A stretch of 64,000 nucleotides of DNA from Mesorhizobium atlanticum (GCF_003289965.1 NZ_QMBQ01000001.1:744001-808000); one strand, 5' to 3'. Numbered from the stretch's first letter, positions 25,713 through 34,407 are shown. Numbers and translations are program-made. The notes: generated by a model from the letters alone, not told the origin.

Positions 25713-26605
25713 CCATGGTTGCGCGAAAGAATCCGGTCGCAAACGACGAGAAGAGGACGAATACTATTCGCAAGCCCCATCTGCGCGGCCGCGGGCCGCA
25801 TTTCCCGATCCTCGACAGCATCGTGCAGTACGAGTTCGAACCGGGCTATGTCGCCTTCACCATGCCCTCGCCCAAACGGATCAGGGTGCAGGTCGGGCCG
25901 ATGATCGTCGCCGACACCACCAAGGCGCTGGTGTTCCAGGAGAGCGACCACCTGCCGGTCTACTACTTCCCGATGAGCGACGTGCGCGAGGAGTTCCTGC
26001 TGCCGAGCCGCACGACGACGGAAGACCCGTTCAAGGGCGTCGCCACGCATTACTCGCTCAACACCGGCATCACGTTGGTCGAGGACGGCGCATGGCGCTA
26101 TCTCGACCCCGTCAAGGGCTGCCCGCCGATCCAGGACTACATCTCCTTCTACTGGCCGAAGATGACACACTGGTATGAGGAGGACGAAGAGATCTTCGTG
26201 CACGCCCGCGACCCGTTCCGCCGCGTCGACTGCCTGCCTTCGTCGCGGCGCGTGCAGGTGATCCTCGACGGCGAGCAGGTGGCCGATTCACGGCGCGGCG
26301 TGTTCCTGTTCGAGACTGGACATCCGGTGCGTCACTATCTGCCGATCTCGGACACCAGGCTCGATATGCTGTCGCCCAGCCGCTACATCTCGCGCTGCCC
26401 CTATAAGGGCATCTCCAACTACTATCATGTGACGACGCCGAAGAAGCGGCACGAAAACCTCGTCTGGTACTATCCCGAGCCGGTGCACGAGGCCGAACGC
26501 ATCAAGGGCCTGGTTTGCTTCCACCACGAGCTGGTCGACAAGATCCTGGTCGACGGGGTGGAGATCCCGAAGGAAGCGACGGCGGCGTCGGACGGATATT
26601 TCTGA
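25709..26605 (+). CDS. Tandem DUF427-domain protein
   Basis: A 298-residue soluble protein that carries two copies of the DUF427 fold: residues about 45-165 (RIRVQVGPMIVADTTKALVFQE, then YYFPMSDVREEFL) and about 185-285 (RVQVILDGEQVADSRRGVFLFE, then HYLPISDTRLDML). The paired pattern VxxxGxxVADSxxxxxLxE...YYxPxxDV is characteristic. The function of DUF427 is unknown. The start overlaps the stop of the binding-protein gene (ATGA), so it is translated with the second binding protein, suggesting a role in metabolism of the imported compound. A second ATG lies two codons in. Confidence 0.8.
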   Translation: MTMVARKNPVANDEKRTNTIRKPHLRGRGPHFPILDSIVQYEFEPGYVAFTMPSPKRIRVQVGPMIVADTTKALVFQESDHLPVYYFPMSDVREEFLLPSRTTTEDPFKGVATHYSLNTGITLVEDGAWRYLDPVKGCPPIQDYISFYWPKMTHWYEEDEEIFVHARDPFRRVDCLPSSRRVQVILDGEQVADSRRGVFLFETGHPVRHYLPISDTRLDMLSPSRYISRCPYKGISNYYHVTTPKKRHENLVWYYPEPVHEAERIKGLVCFHHELVDKILVDGVEIPKEATAASDGYF

Positions 26606-26691
26606 GCGTCGATACGTCCGGCCCGGCCAGATCAGGCAGCTTGATCGAGATGCTGTTCAGCGCATACCTTCCCGCAATCAGGGAGGGTGCG

Positions 26692-27456
26692 ATGGATCTT
26701 TTCAAACTGGACGGCGGCGTGGCGCTGGTGACAGGGGCCGGCAGCGGCATTGGTCAGGCGATCGCGATCGGACTTGCGGAGGCAGGCGCCGACGTCGCCT
26801 GCTTCGGTCATGCGTCCAACGGCGGCCTTGACGAAACCGCCCACAGAATCATGGCACTTGGCCGCAAAGCGTTGGCGCTGACTGGCACCGTGACCTCCGA
26901 GACCGACCTGACGACGGCGATCGGTCGCATCGAAGCCGAACTCGGCGGGCTGACCGTCGCCGTCAACAATGCCGGCATAGCCGGCTCCGAAGCGGCCGAG
27001 ACCATGGCACTGGAAAAATGGCGCAAGGTGCATGAAGTCAATGTCGCTGGCGTGTTTCTGTCCTGTCAGGCTGAGGCGCGCGTCATGCTCCCTCGGCGCG
27101 CGGGCTCCATCATCAACATCGCCTCGATGTCGGGCACCATCGTCAACCGCGGGCTGACGCAGGCGCATTACAATTCCTCCAAAGCCGCCGTCATCCACCT
27201 GTCGAAGAGCCTCGCCATGGAGTGGGCGGACCGCGGCCTGCGCGTCAATGTCGTCAGCCCGGGCTACACGCTGACGCCGATGAACAAGCGGCCCGAGGTG
27301 GCTGAGGAAATAAAGATCTTCAAGCGCGACACGCCGATGGGGCGCATGGCGGCGCCGGAGGAAATGGTCGGACCGACCGTATTCCTGGCCAGTCGCGCTT
27401 CCAGCTTCGTGACCGGCCTCGACCTGATCGTCGATGGCGGCTACGTGTGCTGGTAG
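26692..27456 (+). CDS. Short-chain dehydrogenase/reductase (SDR)
   Basis: A 254-residue classical SDR. It has the cofactor motif TGAGSGIG near residue 14, NNAG near 88, and the catalytic YxxxK as HYNSSKAAV near 155 with S at SMSG before it. It ends in the usual DLIVDGGYVCW tail. ATG 26692 follows GGGAGGG; upstream in-frame codons overlap the DUF427 gene and are rejected. Similar to sorbitol, gluconate or 3-oxoacyl type SDRs; the substrate is not readable. It is the last gene of the locus and may oxidise a hydroxy product of the enolase-superfamily enzymes. Confidence 0.87.
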   Translation: MDLFKLDGGVALVTGAGSGIGQAIAIGLAEAGADVACFGHASNGGLDETAHRIMALGRKALALTGTVTSETDLTTAIGRIEAELGGLTVAVNNAGIAGSEAAETMALEKWRKVHEVNVAGVFLSCQAEARVMLPRRAGSIINIASMSGTIVNRGLTQAHYNSSKAAVIHLSKSLAMEWADRGLRVNVVSPGYTLTPMNKRPEVAEEIKIFKRDTPMGRMAAPEEMVGPTVFLASRASSFVTGLDLIVDGGYVCW

Positions 27457-27459
27457 ACT

Positions 27460-27487
27460 GGTGGGGTGTCCCGTGAGACTCCCCACC
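27460..27487. repeat. Hairpin between the convergent SDR and tmm genes
   Basis: GGTGGGG (27460-27466) pairs with CCCCACC (27481-27487) and an inner GTC pairs with GAC across a T-T mismatch, with a 6-nt loop. There is no T tract on either side, so it is not called a classical terminator, but its position between convergent genes suggests a boundary function. Confidence 0.4.
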
Positions 27488-27525
27488 CTTGCCGGCTTAA
27501 CGAATGTGGGCGGAGGCGCGCCGTC

Positions 27526-28884
27526 CTACTCTGCCGCGACGCCCTTCACCTCGAGATAGCTCTCCATGGAATCGTCCAGCGCCTGCAGCCACGGCGTGTG
27601 GTGCAGCGGCGCCATGGTGCCGGTCATCAGCGAGCGATAGGCATTGTCGCGGAAGGTCATGATGTTTTCCATCTTGTGGTGCTCCCACTCCATGAAGGTG
27701 TGGTTGACCGCCTCGACGTCGAAGCCCGGATAATCGGTCTGGTCCATCAGCTCCTTGGTATAGTCGCCCTGGAACCAGATCATCTGCTCGGCATCCTCCA
27801 GCGTCTCTTCGCGCGCCTGCCACTTGGCGCTGTGCTCGGCCATCGCCTCGGCCGAGGGCAGCTTGATGCGGCCCATGATGATGTCGCGCGCGTACCAGGC
27901 CTGGGCGTCGAACATGTTGAAGGTATAGAACTGGTCCTGCATGCCGATGTAGAACAGTTTCGGGTTCTTCTCCCAGACGACGCCCTCATAGAGATCGAGC
28001 GGCCACATGCGATTGGCGGTCTTGAGCTTGAGATCGTCGGTCAGGAAGGGGAAGGAATGCAGGTAGCCGGTGCACAGGATGATGGCGTCGACATCCTTGG
28101 TGGTGCCGTCCTTGAAATGCGCCGTCTTGCCGACGACCTTCTGCAGCAGCGGCACCTCCTTCCAGTTCTCCGGCCATTTGAAGCCCATCGGCTTGGAACG
28201 GTAGCTGGAGGTGATCGATTTGGCGCCGTATTTGTAGCATTGCGAACCGATGTCCTCGGCCGAATACGAGCGGCCGATGATCAGAATGTCCTTACCTTTG
28301 AATTCCATGGCATCGCGGAAGTCGTGGCTGTGCAGGATGCGGCCGTTGAAGGTTGAAAAGCCCTCGAAATACGGCACGTTCGGCACGGAGAAATGGCCGG
28401 AGGCGACGACGACATTGTCGAACTCTTCCGAGTAGGTGATGTCGTTGGTGCGGTCATGCGCGGTGACGGTGAATTTCTTCGTCTCGTCGGAGTAGGTGAC
28501 CATGCGCACCGGCGTGTTGAAGCGCACCCATTTGCGCACCCCGGATTTCTCGACCCGGCCCTTGATGTAGTCCCACAAAACGGCGCGCGGAGGATAAGAC
28601 GCGATCGGCCGGCCGAAATGCTCCTCGAAGGTGTAGTCGGCGAATTCGAGGCATTCCTTCGGGCCGTTCGACCACAGATAGCGGTACATCGAGCCGTGCA
28701 CCGGATCACCATGTTCGTCGAGGCCGGTGCGCCAGGTGTAGTTCCACAGCCCGCCCCAGTCGCTCTGCTTTTCGAAGCAGACGATTTCCGGGATTTCGGC
28801 GCCCTTGTCGGCGGCCGATTTGAAGGCCCTCAACTGCGCCAGCCCCGACGGTCCGGCACCGATGACGGCAACACGAGATTTCAT
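27526..28884 (-). CDS. tmm: Trimethylamine monooxygenase
   Basis: A 452-residue flavin-containing monooxygenase that oxidises trimethylamine to trimethylamine N-oxide with NADPH and O2. It has the FAD motif [10 protein letters not shown] near residue 9, the FMO fingerprint as [11 protein letters not shown] near 178-188, and the NADPH motif [10 protein letters not shown] near 207. Long stretches ([38 protein letters not shown]) match bacterial Tmm from memory. ATG 28884 has a perfect AAGGAGG upstream. Its neighbours encode every later step of TMA breakdown. An in-frame extension to 29661 runs through the promoter region and the regulator gene and is rejected. Divergent from the XRE-cupin regulator. 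Confidence 0.9.
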   Translation of the reverse strand: MKSRVAVIGAGPSGLAQLRAFKSAADKGAEIPEIVCFEKQSDWGGLWNYTWRTGLDEHGDPVHGSMYRYLWSNGPKECLEFADYTFEEHFGRPIASYPPRAVLWDYIKGRVEKSGVRKWVRFNTPVRMVTYSDETKKFTVTAHDRTNDITYSEEFDNVVVASGHFSVPNVPYFEGFSTFNGRILHSHDFRDAMEFKGKDILIIGRSYSAEDIGSQCYKYGAKSITSSYRSKPMGFKWPENWKEVPLLQKVVGKTAHFKDGTTKDVDAIILCTGYLHSFPFLTDDLKLKTANRMWPLDLYEGVVWEKNPKLFYIGMQDQFYTFNMFDAQAWYARDIIMGRIKLPSAEAMAEHSAKWQAREETLEDAEQMIWFQGDYTKELMDQTDYPGFDVEAVNHTFMEWEHHKMENIMTFRDNAYRSLMTGTMAPLHHTPWLQALDDSMESYLEVKGVAAE

Positions 28885-28921
28885 TGCGGGCCTCCTTTTT
28901 GATTTCGACTTTTTTCTCGAC

Positions 28922-28965
28922 GCAATTCCGGGCGGAAAACCGTTCGACACTTTTCCTGGAATTGC
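28922..28965. repeat. Rhizobial palindromic intergenic repeat, copy A2
   Basis: Starts GCAATTCC and ends GGAATTGC over 44 bases, with the same inner GGAAAACCG...ACACTTTTCC as copy A1 at 3604. It lies in the tmm leader, 38 bases upstream of the tmm start codon, so it would form a structure in the tmm 5' untranslated region if transcription starts upstream of it. Confidence 0.7.
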
Positions 28966-28971
28966 TCCCAC

Positions 28972-28989
28972 GAAACAAATTTCACTCAC
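28972..28989. promoter_or_regulatory. Candidate regulator site upstream of tmm (TTTCACTC)
   Basis: GAAACAAATTTCACTCAC contains the octamer TTTCACTC (28980-28987) and, two bases on, AGTGA, forming TCAC-N5-GTGA. The same octamer is found upstream of the XRE regulator and of the 34.1-kb operon. The short spacing and A/T flank are consistent with an XRE-cupin operator. Confidence 0.5.
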
Positions 28990-29160
28990 AGTGACAGTAA
29001 TTCGCTCTTCGGTGCTGTCAACAAGCATCTGCGGCAACGGCGTTTGCGTGAAACGGTTTTTGTGCGCAAAGGCGGCGGCGGGCTCCACGCGGGCGAAGTG
29101 CTGCCGCGATATACAGCGGCCTGCCGTGGCGGTTGCGCTTCCGTATCGCCACCGCATATG

Positions 29161-29183
29161 TTCACCTTGAGTGAAATAAATCC
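29161..29183. promoter_or_regulatory. Candidate autoregulatory site of the XRE-cupin gene
   Basis: TTCAC-CTTGA-GTGAA is a perfect 5-bp inverted repeat with a 5-nt spacer (29161-29175), and GAGTGAAA (29169-29176) is the reverse complement of the TTTCACTC octamer. It lies 25-40 bases upstream of the XRE start. This is the most symmetrical copy of the motif in the window. Confidence 0.55.
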
Positions 29184-29200
29184 GCGGATTCGAGGGCGAC

Positions 29201-29923
29201 ATGGCAAACAAGACCTCTGACACAAAGCCCGCCGCTGCGGCCGCCAAGGGCAAGGTGCCGCCAAAACGCGTTTCGGCGGACGGGCGCACGATCCGCACGC
29301 CGCTGACGCAGAACCCGCACGCCATCCGCGACACGCGCGAGAAGGTGCTGGAAGTGGCGATCGGCCATGAGGTGCGGGCGTTTCGCAAGAAGCTCGGCAT
29401 CACCGTCGCCGATCTCGCCGCCGCCACCGACATCTCGCTCGGCATGCTGTCGAAGATCGAAAACGGCATCACCTCGCCGTCGCTGACGACGCTGCAGGCG
29501 CTGTCGCGGGCGCTGGGCGTTCCGGTGACCGCCTTCTTCCGCCGTTTTGAGGAAGAGCACAGCGCCGTCTTCGTCAAGGCGGGCGAAGGCGTCGATGTCG
29601 AGCGGCGCGGCACGCGCGCCGGCCACCAGTACAATCTGCTCGGCCATATCGGCGCCAACACCAGCGGCGTCGTGGTCGAGCCCTACCTCATCACGCTGAC
29701 CGAGAATTCTGACGTGTTCCCGACGTTCCAGCATGCGGGCATGGAGTTCCTCTACATGCTCGAAGGCGAGGTCGTGTACCGGCACGGCAACAACCTCTAT
29801 CCGATGAAGCCGGGCGACAGCCTGTTCTTCGACGCCGACGCGCCGCACGGACCGGAAGAGCTGACGCAGCTGCCGATGCGGTATCTGTCGATCATCTGCT
29901 ATCCGCAGAACAGCGCGGGGTGA
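29201..29923 (+). CDS. XRE-family regulator with C-terminal cupin, probable controller of the methylamine cluster
   Basis: A 240-residue protein. After a 45-residue lysine/alanine-rich leader comes an HTH_XRE domain ([22 protein letters not shown] and [16 protein letters not shown], about residues 58-95), then a cupin_2 domain ([38 protein letters not shown], about 185-220). Such XRE-cupin proteins sense small polar metabolites. It is divergent from tmm, and TTTCACTC-type sites occur on both sides of the shared intergenic region and before other units of the cluster, so it probably controls all of them. Whether it represses or activates cannot be told. Confidence 0.85.
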   Translation: MANKTSDTKPAAAAAKGKVPPKRVSADGRTIRTPLTQNPHAIRDTREKVLEVAIGHEVRAFRKKLGITVADLAAATDISLGMLSKIENGITSPSLTTLQALSRALGVPVTAFFRRFEEEHSAVFVKAGEGVDVERRGTRAGHQYNLLGHIGANTSGVVVEPYLITLTENSDVFPTFQHAGMEFLYMLEGEVVYRHGNNLYPMKPGDSLFFDADAPHGPEELTQLPMRYLSIICYPQNSAG

Positions 29924-29930
29924 GCACCTG

Positions 29931-29962
29931 GTTCCTCGCCCCACGATAGTGGGGAGAGGAAC
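29931..29962. repeat. Hairpin between convergent XRE and dmmA genes
   Basis: GTTCCTC-G-CCCCAC (29931-29944) pairs with GTGGGG-A-GAGGAAC (29949-29962) around a GATA loop, with one mismatch. No T run follows on either strand. It is at the exact junction of two convergent genes and resembles the arms of the composite repeats at 47.1 and 49.7 kb. Confidence 0.5.
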
Positions 29963-29970
29963 CCAAGTCC

Positions 29971-31011
29971 TCAGTCCGGCCCAAACCCCGGGCTGGTCGA
30001 GCTGACGTCATCGAGCTTGGACAGCCATTCCACCAGCGTCGGCCGGTAGCGCGTCAAACCCTTGTAGGTGGCGAGGTCTTCCGGCAGGTCGCGGATGACG
30101 CGGTGCAGGCGGCGCGCCCATTTCGGCTGGGTGACCAGCTCGTCCATCTTGATCAGGTAGCAGCGGATCGGGAAGACGATGGCGTTGGAGCGCGGCAGCC
30201 GCCAGAAGCTTTGCAATTCGACCCGCAGATGCACCTTCTGGCCGACATTTTCGGGCGTGACCGTGGCGCGATCCGGACCCCATTTGTGATAATTCTCCGG
30301 GCTGGTGTCGAGGCGCGGATTGATGGTCATCGTCCAGTTGAGGCGCCTGGCCGGCTTGCCCTGCTGGATGTTGGTGAGGAATTTCAGCGCGCGGGTGAAG
30401 ATGCCCTTCTCATGCGCCAGCGGCACCGGCGCATGCCATTCGAAGAAGTTCATGCCGATGTCGAAATCGAGCGACCAGTCGGCCTGGGTGGTGACCATGC
30501 CGGCATCCATCCACAGATTGCCGTCGCGCTGGTCGAGGATGCAGAAATCACCCTGGCTCTGGCGGGTGATGTATTCCATCGGCCCATAAGGCAGCGTCGA
30601 GGTGTCGCCGAAGGTGAAAGTATCGTCGATGCCGAGCGGCCGGTTGATCCAGCGCCAGCGGTCGCCGTTGCGCTCCAACGTGAAATGCTCGGGATAGCCG
30701 AGCGCCTGCTGCTCCATCAAAAGCTCGAGCAGGTCCCAACCCGCCAGCGTCATATGCGGCAGCGACTGGCAGCGCAGCGGATCCTCGGCCAGCACCAAGG
30801 CGCGGTCCTGCATCTCGGCCACATAGTGCTCGTCGACGTCGATCAGGTTTTCAAGCACCGAACCTTTCGGGCCGACGACATGCGGCTCGATGTTGACCGC
30901 ATACATGTAGGCGTCTTCGTTGAACGGGAACGGAAAGCGCCTGATATGCTCGGGGCTGTTCCTGAAGGTGTAGTCGTCGCGAAAGGTTTCCTTGCGAAAG
31001 GTTATGCCCAT
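29971..31011 (-). CDS. dmmA: Dimethylamine monooxygenase subunit, DUF3445 (DmmA-like)
   Basis: A 346-residue protein of the DUF3445/heme-dependent oxidative N-demethylase family, ending a four-gene minus-strand operon. Features include MPHMTLAGWDLLELLMEQQ, the WFEWHAPVPLAHEKG-type segment (here NFFEWHAPVPLAHEKG) and the conserved TMTINPRLDTSPENYHKWGP. In the dimethylamine monooxygenase of marine bacteria this subunit carries the catalytic centre that demethylates dimethylamine to monomethylamine and formaldehyde. The next gene upstream encodes the electron-transfer reductase. Subunit lettering follows my recollection of dmmDABC and could be reassigned. Confidence 0.8.
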   Translation of the reverse strand: MGITFRKETFRDDYTFRNSPEHIRRFPFPFNEDAYMYAVNIEPHVVGPKGSVLENLIDVDEHYVAEMQDRALVLAEDPLRCQSLPHMTLAGWDLLELLMEQQALGYPEHFTLERNGDRWRWINRPLGIDDTFTFGDTSTLPYGPMEYITRQSQGDFCILDQRDGNLWMDAGMVTTQADWSLDFDIGMNFFEWHAPVPLAHEKGIFTRALKFLTNIQQGKPARRLNWTMTINPRLDTSPENYHKWGPDRATVTPENVGQKVHLRVELQSFWRLPRSNAIVFPIRCYLIKMDELVTQPKWARRLHRVIRDLPEDLATYKGLTRYRPTLVEWLSKLDDVSSTSPGFGPD

Positions 31012-31020
31012 TGACGCCTC

Positions 31021-31986
31021 CTATCTTTCCAGGACCAGCGACTTGCCCTCGAAGCGCGAGACGCAAGGCATGATCTTGCAGCCGGAACGGTGGTCTTCCT
31101 CGCTCAGCCAGTGATCGTTGTGAATGAACTTGCCGTCCGAGGAAATGACATTGGTCTCGCATTGGCCGCAGACCCCGCCACGGCAAAGATAGGGCGGGTC
31201 GACGCCCGCCGCTTCCATGGCTTCCAGCAGGCTCTGCTGTTCGTCGACGCGGATCGTCTTGCCGCTGACGGCCAAGGTCACGTCGAAGGGCGCGCCGGGC
31301 TGGGGTGCGGCGAAATGCTCGAAATGCACGGTCTCCGGCGGCCAGCCGAGCGCCGCGGCGCGGTCGCGCACCCAGTTGATCATGCCGGCCGGGCCGCAGA
31401 CATAGAGATGCGTGCCGAGTGGCTGCGAGGACAGGAGCCGGTCAAGATCGATGCGCTCCTCGCGGTCGTCGTGATAGAGCTTGACCCGGTTGCCGTAACG
31501 CTGCTGCAAGACATCGGCATAGGTGCCGAGCGAAGCGGTGCGGCAGGTGTAATGCAGCTCGAAATTGCCGCCGGCGCCCGCCAGTTGCGACGTCTGCGCC
31601 ATGAACGGCGTGATGCCGATGCCGCCGGCCAGCATCAGGTGTTTCTTGGCTCTGAGATCGAGCGAGAACAGGTTGACCGGATAGCTGATCACCATCTCCA
31701 GGCCGGGCTTGACCTGTCGGTGCATGAACAGCGAGCCGCCGCGACCGACATCGTCGCGACGCACCGAGATCGTGTATTCGCGCGTGTCGAGCGGCGAGCC
31801 CATCAGCGAATAGGGATTGAGCCTGGTGCGGTCGCCGTCGCGCATCTCGACCACGACATGGGCGCCGCCGGAAAAGGTCGGCAGCAGCTCGCCATCGCGG
31901 CGGCGGAAGTGGAAGCGCGTGACCAGTTCGTTGACGGGAACGACGTCGCTGACAACGACATCGAGCTTGGTGGTGCCGGTGCTCAT
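31021..31986 (-). CDS. dmmB: Dimethylamine monooxygenase reductase, PDR family (DmmB-like)
   Basis: A 321-residue phthalate-dioxygenase-reductase type flavoprotein that passes electrons from NAD(P)H to the oxygenase subunit. The N-terminal FMN domain has RLNPYSLMGSP, the nucleotide-binding part has LMLAGGIGITPFMAQ and YVCGPAGMI, and a C-terminal plant-type [2Fe-2S] domain has CRGGVCGQC followed by a distant SGCKIMPCVS cysteine. ATG 31986 overlaps the stop of the dmmC-like gene by four bases (ATGA), so the two are translationally coupled. An upstream in-frame extension into dmmC is rejected. Confidence 0.85.
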   Translation of the reverse strand: MSTGTTKLDVVVSDVVPVNELVTRFHFRRRDGELLPTFSGGAHVVVEMRDGDRTRLNPYSLMGSPLDTREYTISVRRDDVGRGGSLFMHRQVKPGLEMVISYPVNLFSLDLRAKKHLMLAGGIGITPFMAQTSQLAGAGGNFELHYTCRTASLGTYADVLQQRYGNRVKLYHDDREERIDLDRLLSSQPLGTHLYVCGPAGMINWVRDRAAALGWPPETVHFEHFAAPQPGAPFDVTLAVSGKTIRVDEQQSLLEAMEAAGVDPPYLCRGGVCGQCETNVISSDGKFIHNDHWLSEEDHRSGCKIMPCVSRFEGKSLVLER

Positions 31987-32579
31987 GGGAAGGCCTCCTC
32001 CATCGGAGGAATCTCGGAGCGATCCTCGGCGTTGATGCATACGCCCTGGAAGGCGGCGAGGCGCCTTGAATAGTGATCGCGCACCAGAAGCAGCAGGCCG
32101 CAATGCGAGCAGAGCGCCGGCTGCGTCGTGACGTTCTCGGTGATGCCCTTGCAGTGCACGCATTGCATGCGGCGCGCCAGCGAGCCGCGATGCTCGGTCT
32201 GCATGGAAGTGTGGTCGATGCCGGCTTCGAGCGCCACCTGCATGGCCTGGCCGATCAGGCCCTCGGTGCCGGCAAGATAGAGCCGCAGGCCCATATGGGC
32301 GTTGGTCAGCGTCTGCCTCAGCCGGGGCAAGAGGCTGGCGAAGGACGGCGCGATATGGAGTTGCGCCGGCTTCAGCGCCTCAAGCGCGGCGATATGCTTG
32401 CCCTCGGGACCCGGAATGAAGACAATCTCGGCACCGTCGAAAAAGCCAGGCGGCGCCTTGCCGCCCATGTCCGTGATCGCGAGCGCGCCTTCGGCATCGG
32501 CGATGAAGAGGTGATGCTTGCCGGGCTGTGGAGACAGTATCCCGTAAATGGGCCGGCTGATGATCGTCTTGGCTGCCAT
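31983..32579 (-). CDS. dmmC: Dimethylamine monooxygenase third subunit (DmmC-like), zinc-ribbon protein
   Basis: A 198-residue protein. The C-terminal half carries two CxxC pairs, CVHCKG and CSHCG 18 residues apart, which should bind zinc or iron. The N-terminal half (GKHHLFIADAEGALAIT, EIVFIPGPEGKHIAALEAL) is not a family I can name by itself. Its place between the GcvT-like and reductase genes matches the small subunit in dmm operons. It probably forms part of the oxygenase complex or an electron relay. Start ATG 32579; a palindromic repeat separates it from the preceding gene. Confidence 0.7.
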   Translation of the reverse strand: MAAKTIISRPIYGILSPQPGKHHLFIADAEGALAITDMGGKAPPGFFDGAEIVFIPGPEGKHIAALEALKPAQLHIAPSFASLLPRLRQTLTNAHMGLRLYLAGTEGLIGQAMQVALEAGIDHTSMQTEHRGSLARRMQCVHCKGITENVTTQPALCSHCGLLLLVRDHYSRRLAAFQGVCINAEDRSEIPPMEEAFP

Positions 32580-32598
32580 TCTACCTTAGATCAGTTGG

Positions 32599-32645
32599 AG
32601 CATGATCTTTTCCGAAAACCGGTTCCCACTTTTCGGGATCATGCT
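32599..32645. repeat. Palindromic repeat (family B) inside the dmm operon
   Basis: AGCATGATC (32599-32607) and GATCATGCT (32637-32645) flank an inner TTTTCCGAAAACCGGTTCCC then ACTTTTCGG. This is the GATCATGC variant of the copies at 3604 and 28922, sharing the GAAAACCG and CACTTTT core. It occupies most of the 101-base gap between dmmD and dmmC. Confidence 0.75.
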
Positions 32646-32680
32646 CTGGTGCCTTAAAACCCCTCCCCGCTGATGATGCC

Positions 32681-33814
32681 TCAACCCTTGGCGGTGCGCT
32701 TGGTCTTCTTCGGATCGTCGAACGGCAGCGGCTGCGCTGTCGCTTTGATCGAACCGCTCCTGTTGCGGATCTCGAGCTTGGTGTCCTTGACCGCGCAGTC
32801 GACGTCGAGACGGGCGATGCCCATCGATTTCTCGACCAGCGGCGAATACATGGCGCAGGTCACCACGCCAACCTTTTTGCCGTCGCGATAGACCGGCGCG
32901 CCTTCGTCCGCCGGTTCCTTGCCGTCGAGCAGCACGCCATAGATCTTGAAGCGTTCCTTGCCCTTCAGCCGGTAGTGTTCCTCGGCGCCGCGGAAGCCGG
33001 TCTTGCCGGGGCTGACGGTGAAGTCGAGGCCGAGCTCCCACAGCGTGTCGCCAGGGCCTTCGTTCTCGAACGGATATTTCTGCGAATTGTCGTAGGGGTA
33101 GAAGAGCAGGTAGCTCTCGACGCGCAACATGTCGAGTGTGGTGAAGCGGCACGGGATGATGCCGGCGCTCTTGCCCTCGTCGAGGATGCGGTCCCAGATC
33201 GTGCCGGCGTCCTGGCCGCGGCAGAAGATCTCGTAGCCGCGCTCGCCGGTGTAGCCGGTGCGCGAGATCATGACGGGCAAGCCGAAGAGCTGCGTCTGCA
33301 TGTGATGGAAGTAGTTAAGGTCGCGGATGCCCGGCACATGCTTGGCGAGATAGTCGACCGCGGTCGGCCCCTGCAGCGACAGGTCATGCAGATTGTCGTC
33401 GAAGCGCAGCGACACATCGCGACCCATCGCCGCCCGCTGCAATTCCTCATGGCCGGTGCCGGAGCCATGCACCACCATCCACGAGTTCGGGCTGATGCGG
33501 TAGAGGATGCAGTCGTCGGTGAATTTGCCGGCCTCGTTCAGCATGCAGGCATAGGCCGACTTGCCGGGATAGATCTTTTCCACGTCGCGCGTGGTGGCGA
33601 GGTCGATCAGATGCGAGGCGTGCGGCCCGGTGATGTGGACCTTCTTCAGGCCGGAGACATCCATCAGCCCGGCCTTGGTGCGGATGGCGATATATTCCTC
33701 GTTGGGATCCTTGTCGTAGGTCCAGGCGGTGCCCATGCCGCTCCAGTCCTCGAGCTTCGAGCCGAGCGCGCGATGGCGATCCGCCAGGGTCGAGAATCTC
33801 CAGGATGCCGTCAT
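32681..33814 (-). CDS. dmmD: GcvT-like folate-binding aminomethyltransferase (DmmD-like)
   Basis: A 377-residue protein with an aminomethyltransferase (GCV_T) fold: KAGLMDVSGLKKVHITGPHASHL near residues 48-70, ISRTGYTGERGYEIF near 195, and the C-terminal barrel VGVVTCAMYSPLVEKSMGIARL. It binds tetrahydrofolate and is expected to capture the formaldehyde released from dimethylamine as 5,10-methylene-THF. It is the first gene of the minus-strand dmm operon, with ATG 33814 after a strong GGAGGA. A longer in-frame ORF extends into the promoter and is rejected. Confidence 0.8.
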   Translation of the reverse strand: MTASWRFSTLADRHRALGSKLEDWSGMGTAWTYDKDPNEEYIAIRTKAGLMDVSGLKKVHITGPHASHLIDLATTRDVEKIYPGKSAYACMLNEAGKFTDDCILYRISPNSWMVVHGSGTGHEELQRAAMGRDVSLRFDDNLHDLSLQGPTAVDYLAKHVPGIRDLNYFHHMQTQLFGLPVMISRTGYTGERGYEIFCRGQDAGTIWDRILDEGKSAGIIPCRFTTLDMLRVESYLLFYPYDNSQKYPFENEGPGDTLWELGLDFTVSPGKTGFRGAEEHYRLKGKERFKIYGVLLDGKEPADEGAPVYRDGKKVGVVTCAMYSPLVEKSMGIARLDVDCAVKDTKLEIRNRSGSIKATAQPLPFDDPKKTKRTAKG

Positions 33815-34000
33815 CCGATCGTCCTCCGTGCAATTTAGGTCGCTTAAGCGGTTGCTGTTCCCTGCTCCTGCTTGGTGGCGGAGCTTGCCCGAATATTGAC
33901 CGCAAACGGCGGAGCCCCGCAATCCCCTTAAAGCAAAAAATTTCATTGTCAGGCAAATTTCTTGCCCGGGGACAAATGGCTTACGGAGCGTAATTCCGGC

Positions 34001-34060
34001 TTGACAATTTCAAAGATCGGTCGGAATTTATGAAAAAAATTTCACTCTCTAGAAAGAGTG
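34001..34060 (+). promoter_or_regulatory. Promoter -35 and octamer site before the small-protein/APC operon
   Basis: TTGACA at 34001-34006 is a consensus -35 element; the -10 is not clear, with GAATTT at 34024-34029 or TTTATG at 34027-34032 as candidates. Downstream, GAAAAAAATTTCACTC (34032-34047) holds the TTTCACTC octamer and CACTCT-N6-AGAGTG (34043-34060) forms an inverted repeat. The site would lie around or just after the transcription start, which suits repression. Confidence 0.5.
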
Positions 34061-34109
34061 GACGCCCGGTCGATTTCGGGGCTGGACGTCGCCAGAAGGG
34101 GAAAAACCG

Positions 34110-34397
34110 ATGTCCGACCTGCAGCAGCGCATCGAAGCGCTGTACCGTTCCGACGTGCGCGGATCCGTGCTCCTGATCGTTTGCCTGTGGGCGACGATCC
34201 TCTTCGTCCTCCTGATGACCTGGGCCTACATCCCCGACAGCGGGATCAAGCTCGTGGTGGTGATCGCGGCTGCCGCGGTGCTGATCTTCAACACCGCCGC
34301 GATCCTGGCCATGCTCAACCACTACAAGGAGGACAAGGATTTCATCTACGGGCTCGACATCAAGAACGCCGACGCGGCCCGCAACCGTCAATCCTGA
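34110..34397 (+). CDS. Small two-span membrane protein, first of the APC permease operon
   Basis: A 95-residue protein: a charged N terminus (MSDLQQRIEALYRSDVRG), two hydrophobic spans (about residues 18-42 and 48-68), then a charged tail. AAGGGGAA lies nine bases before the ATG. No family is recognised. It is followed at 10 bases by a second small membrane protein, then by a 53-codon gene and an APC-type permease, all on the plus strand with no promoter gaps. Its invariable company with the permease in this operon suggests a structural or regulatory transporter subunit; this is inference. Confidence 0.7.
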   Translation: MSDLQQRIEALYRSDVRGSVLLIVCLWATILFVLLMTWAYIPDSGIKLVVVIAAAAVLIFNTAAILAMLNHYKEDKDFIYGLDIKNADAARNRQS

Positions 34398-34407
34398 GGG
34401 AGAAACC

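Noticed and set aside
27460..27487. Rho-independent terminator between SDR and tmm
   Set aside because: The hairpin is good but there is no T tract on either strand.
28885..29661. In-frame N-terminal extension of tmm
   Set aside because: It would run through the palindromic repeat, the regulator sites and the antisense of the XRE gene; family alignment and a perfect RBS support ATG 28884.
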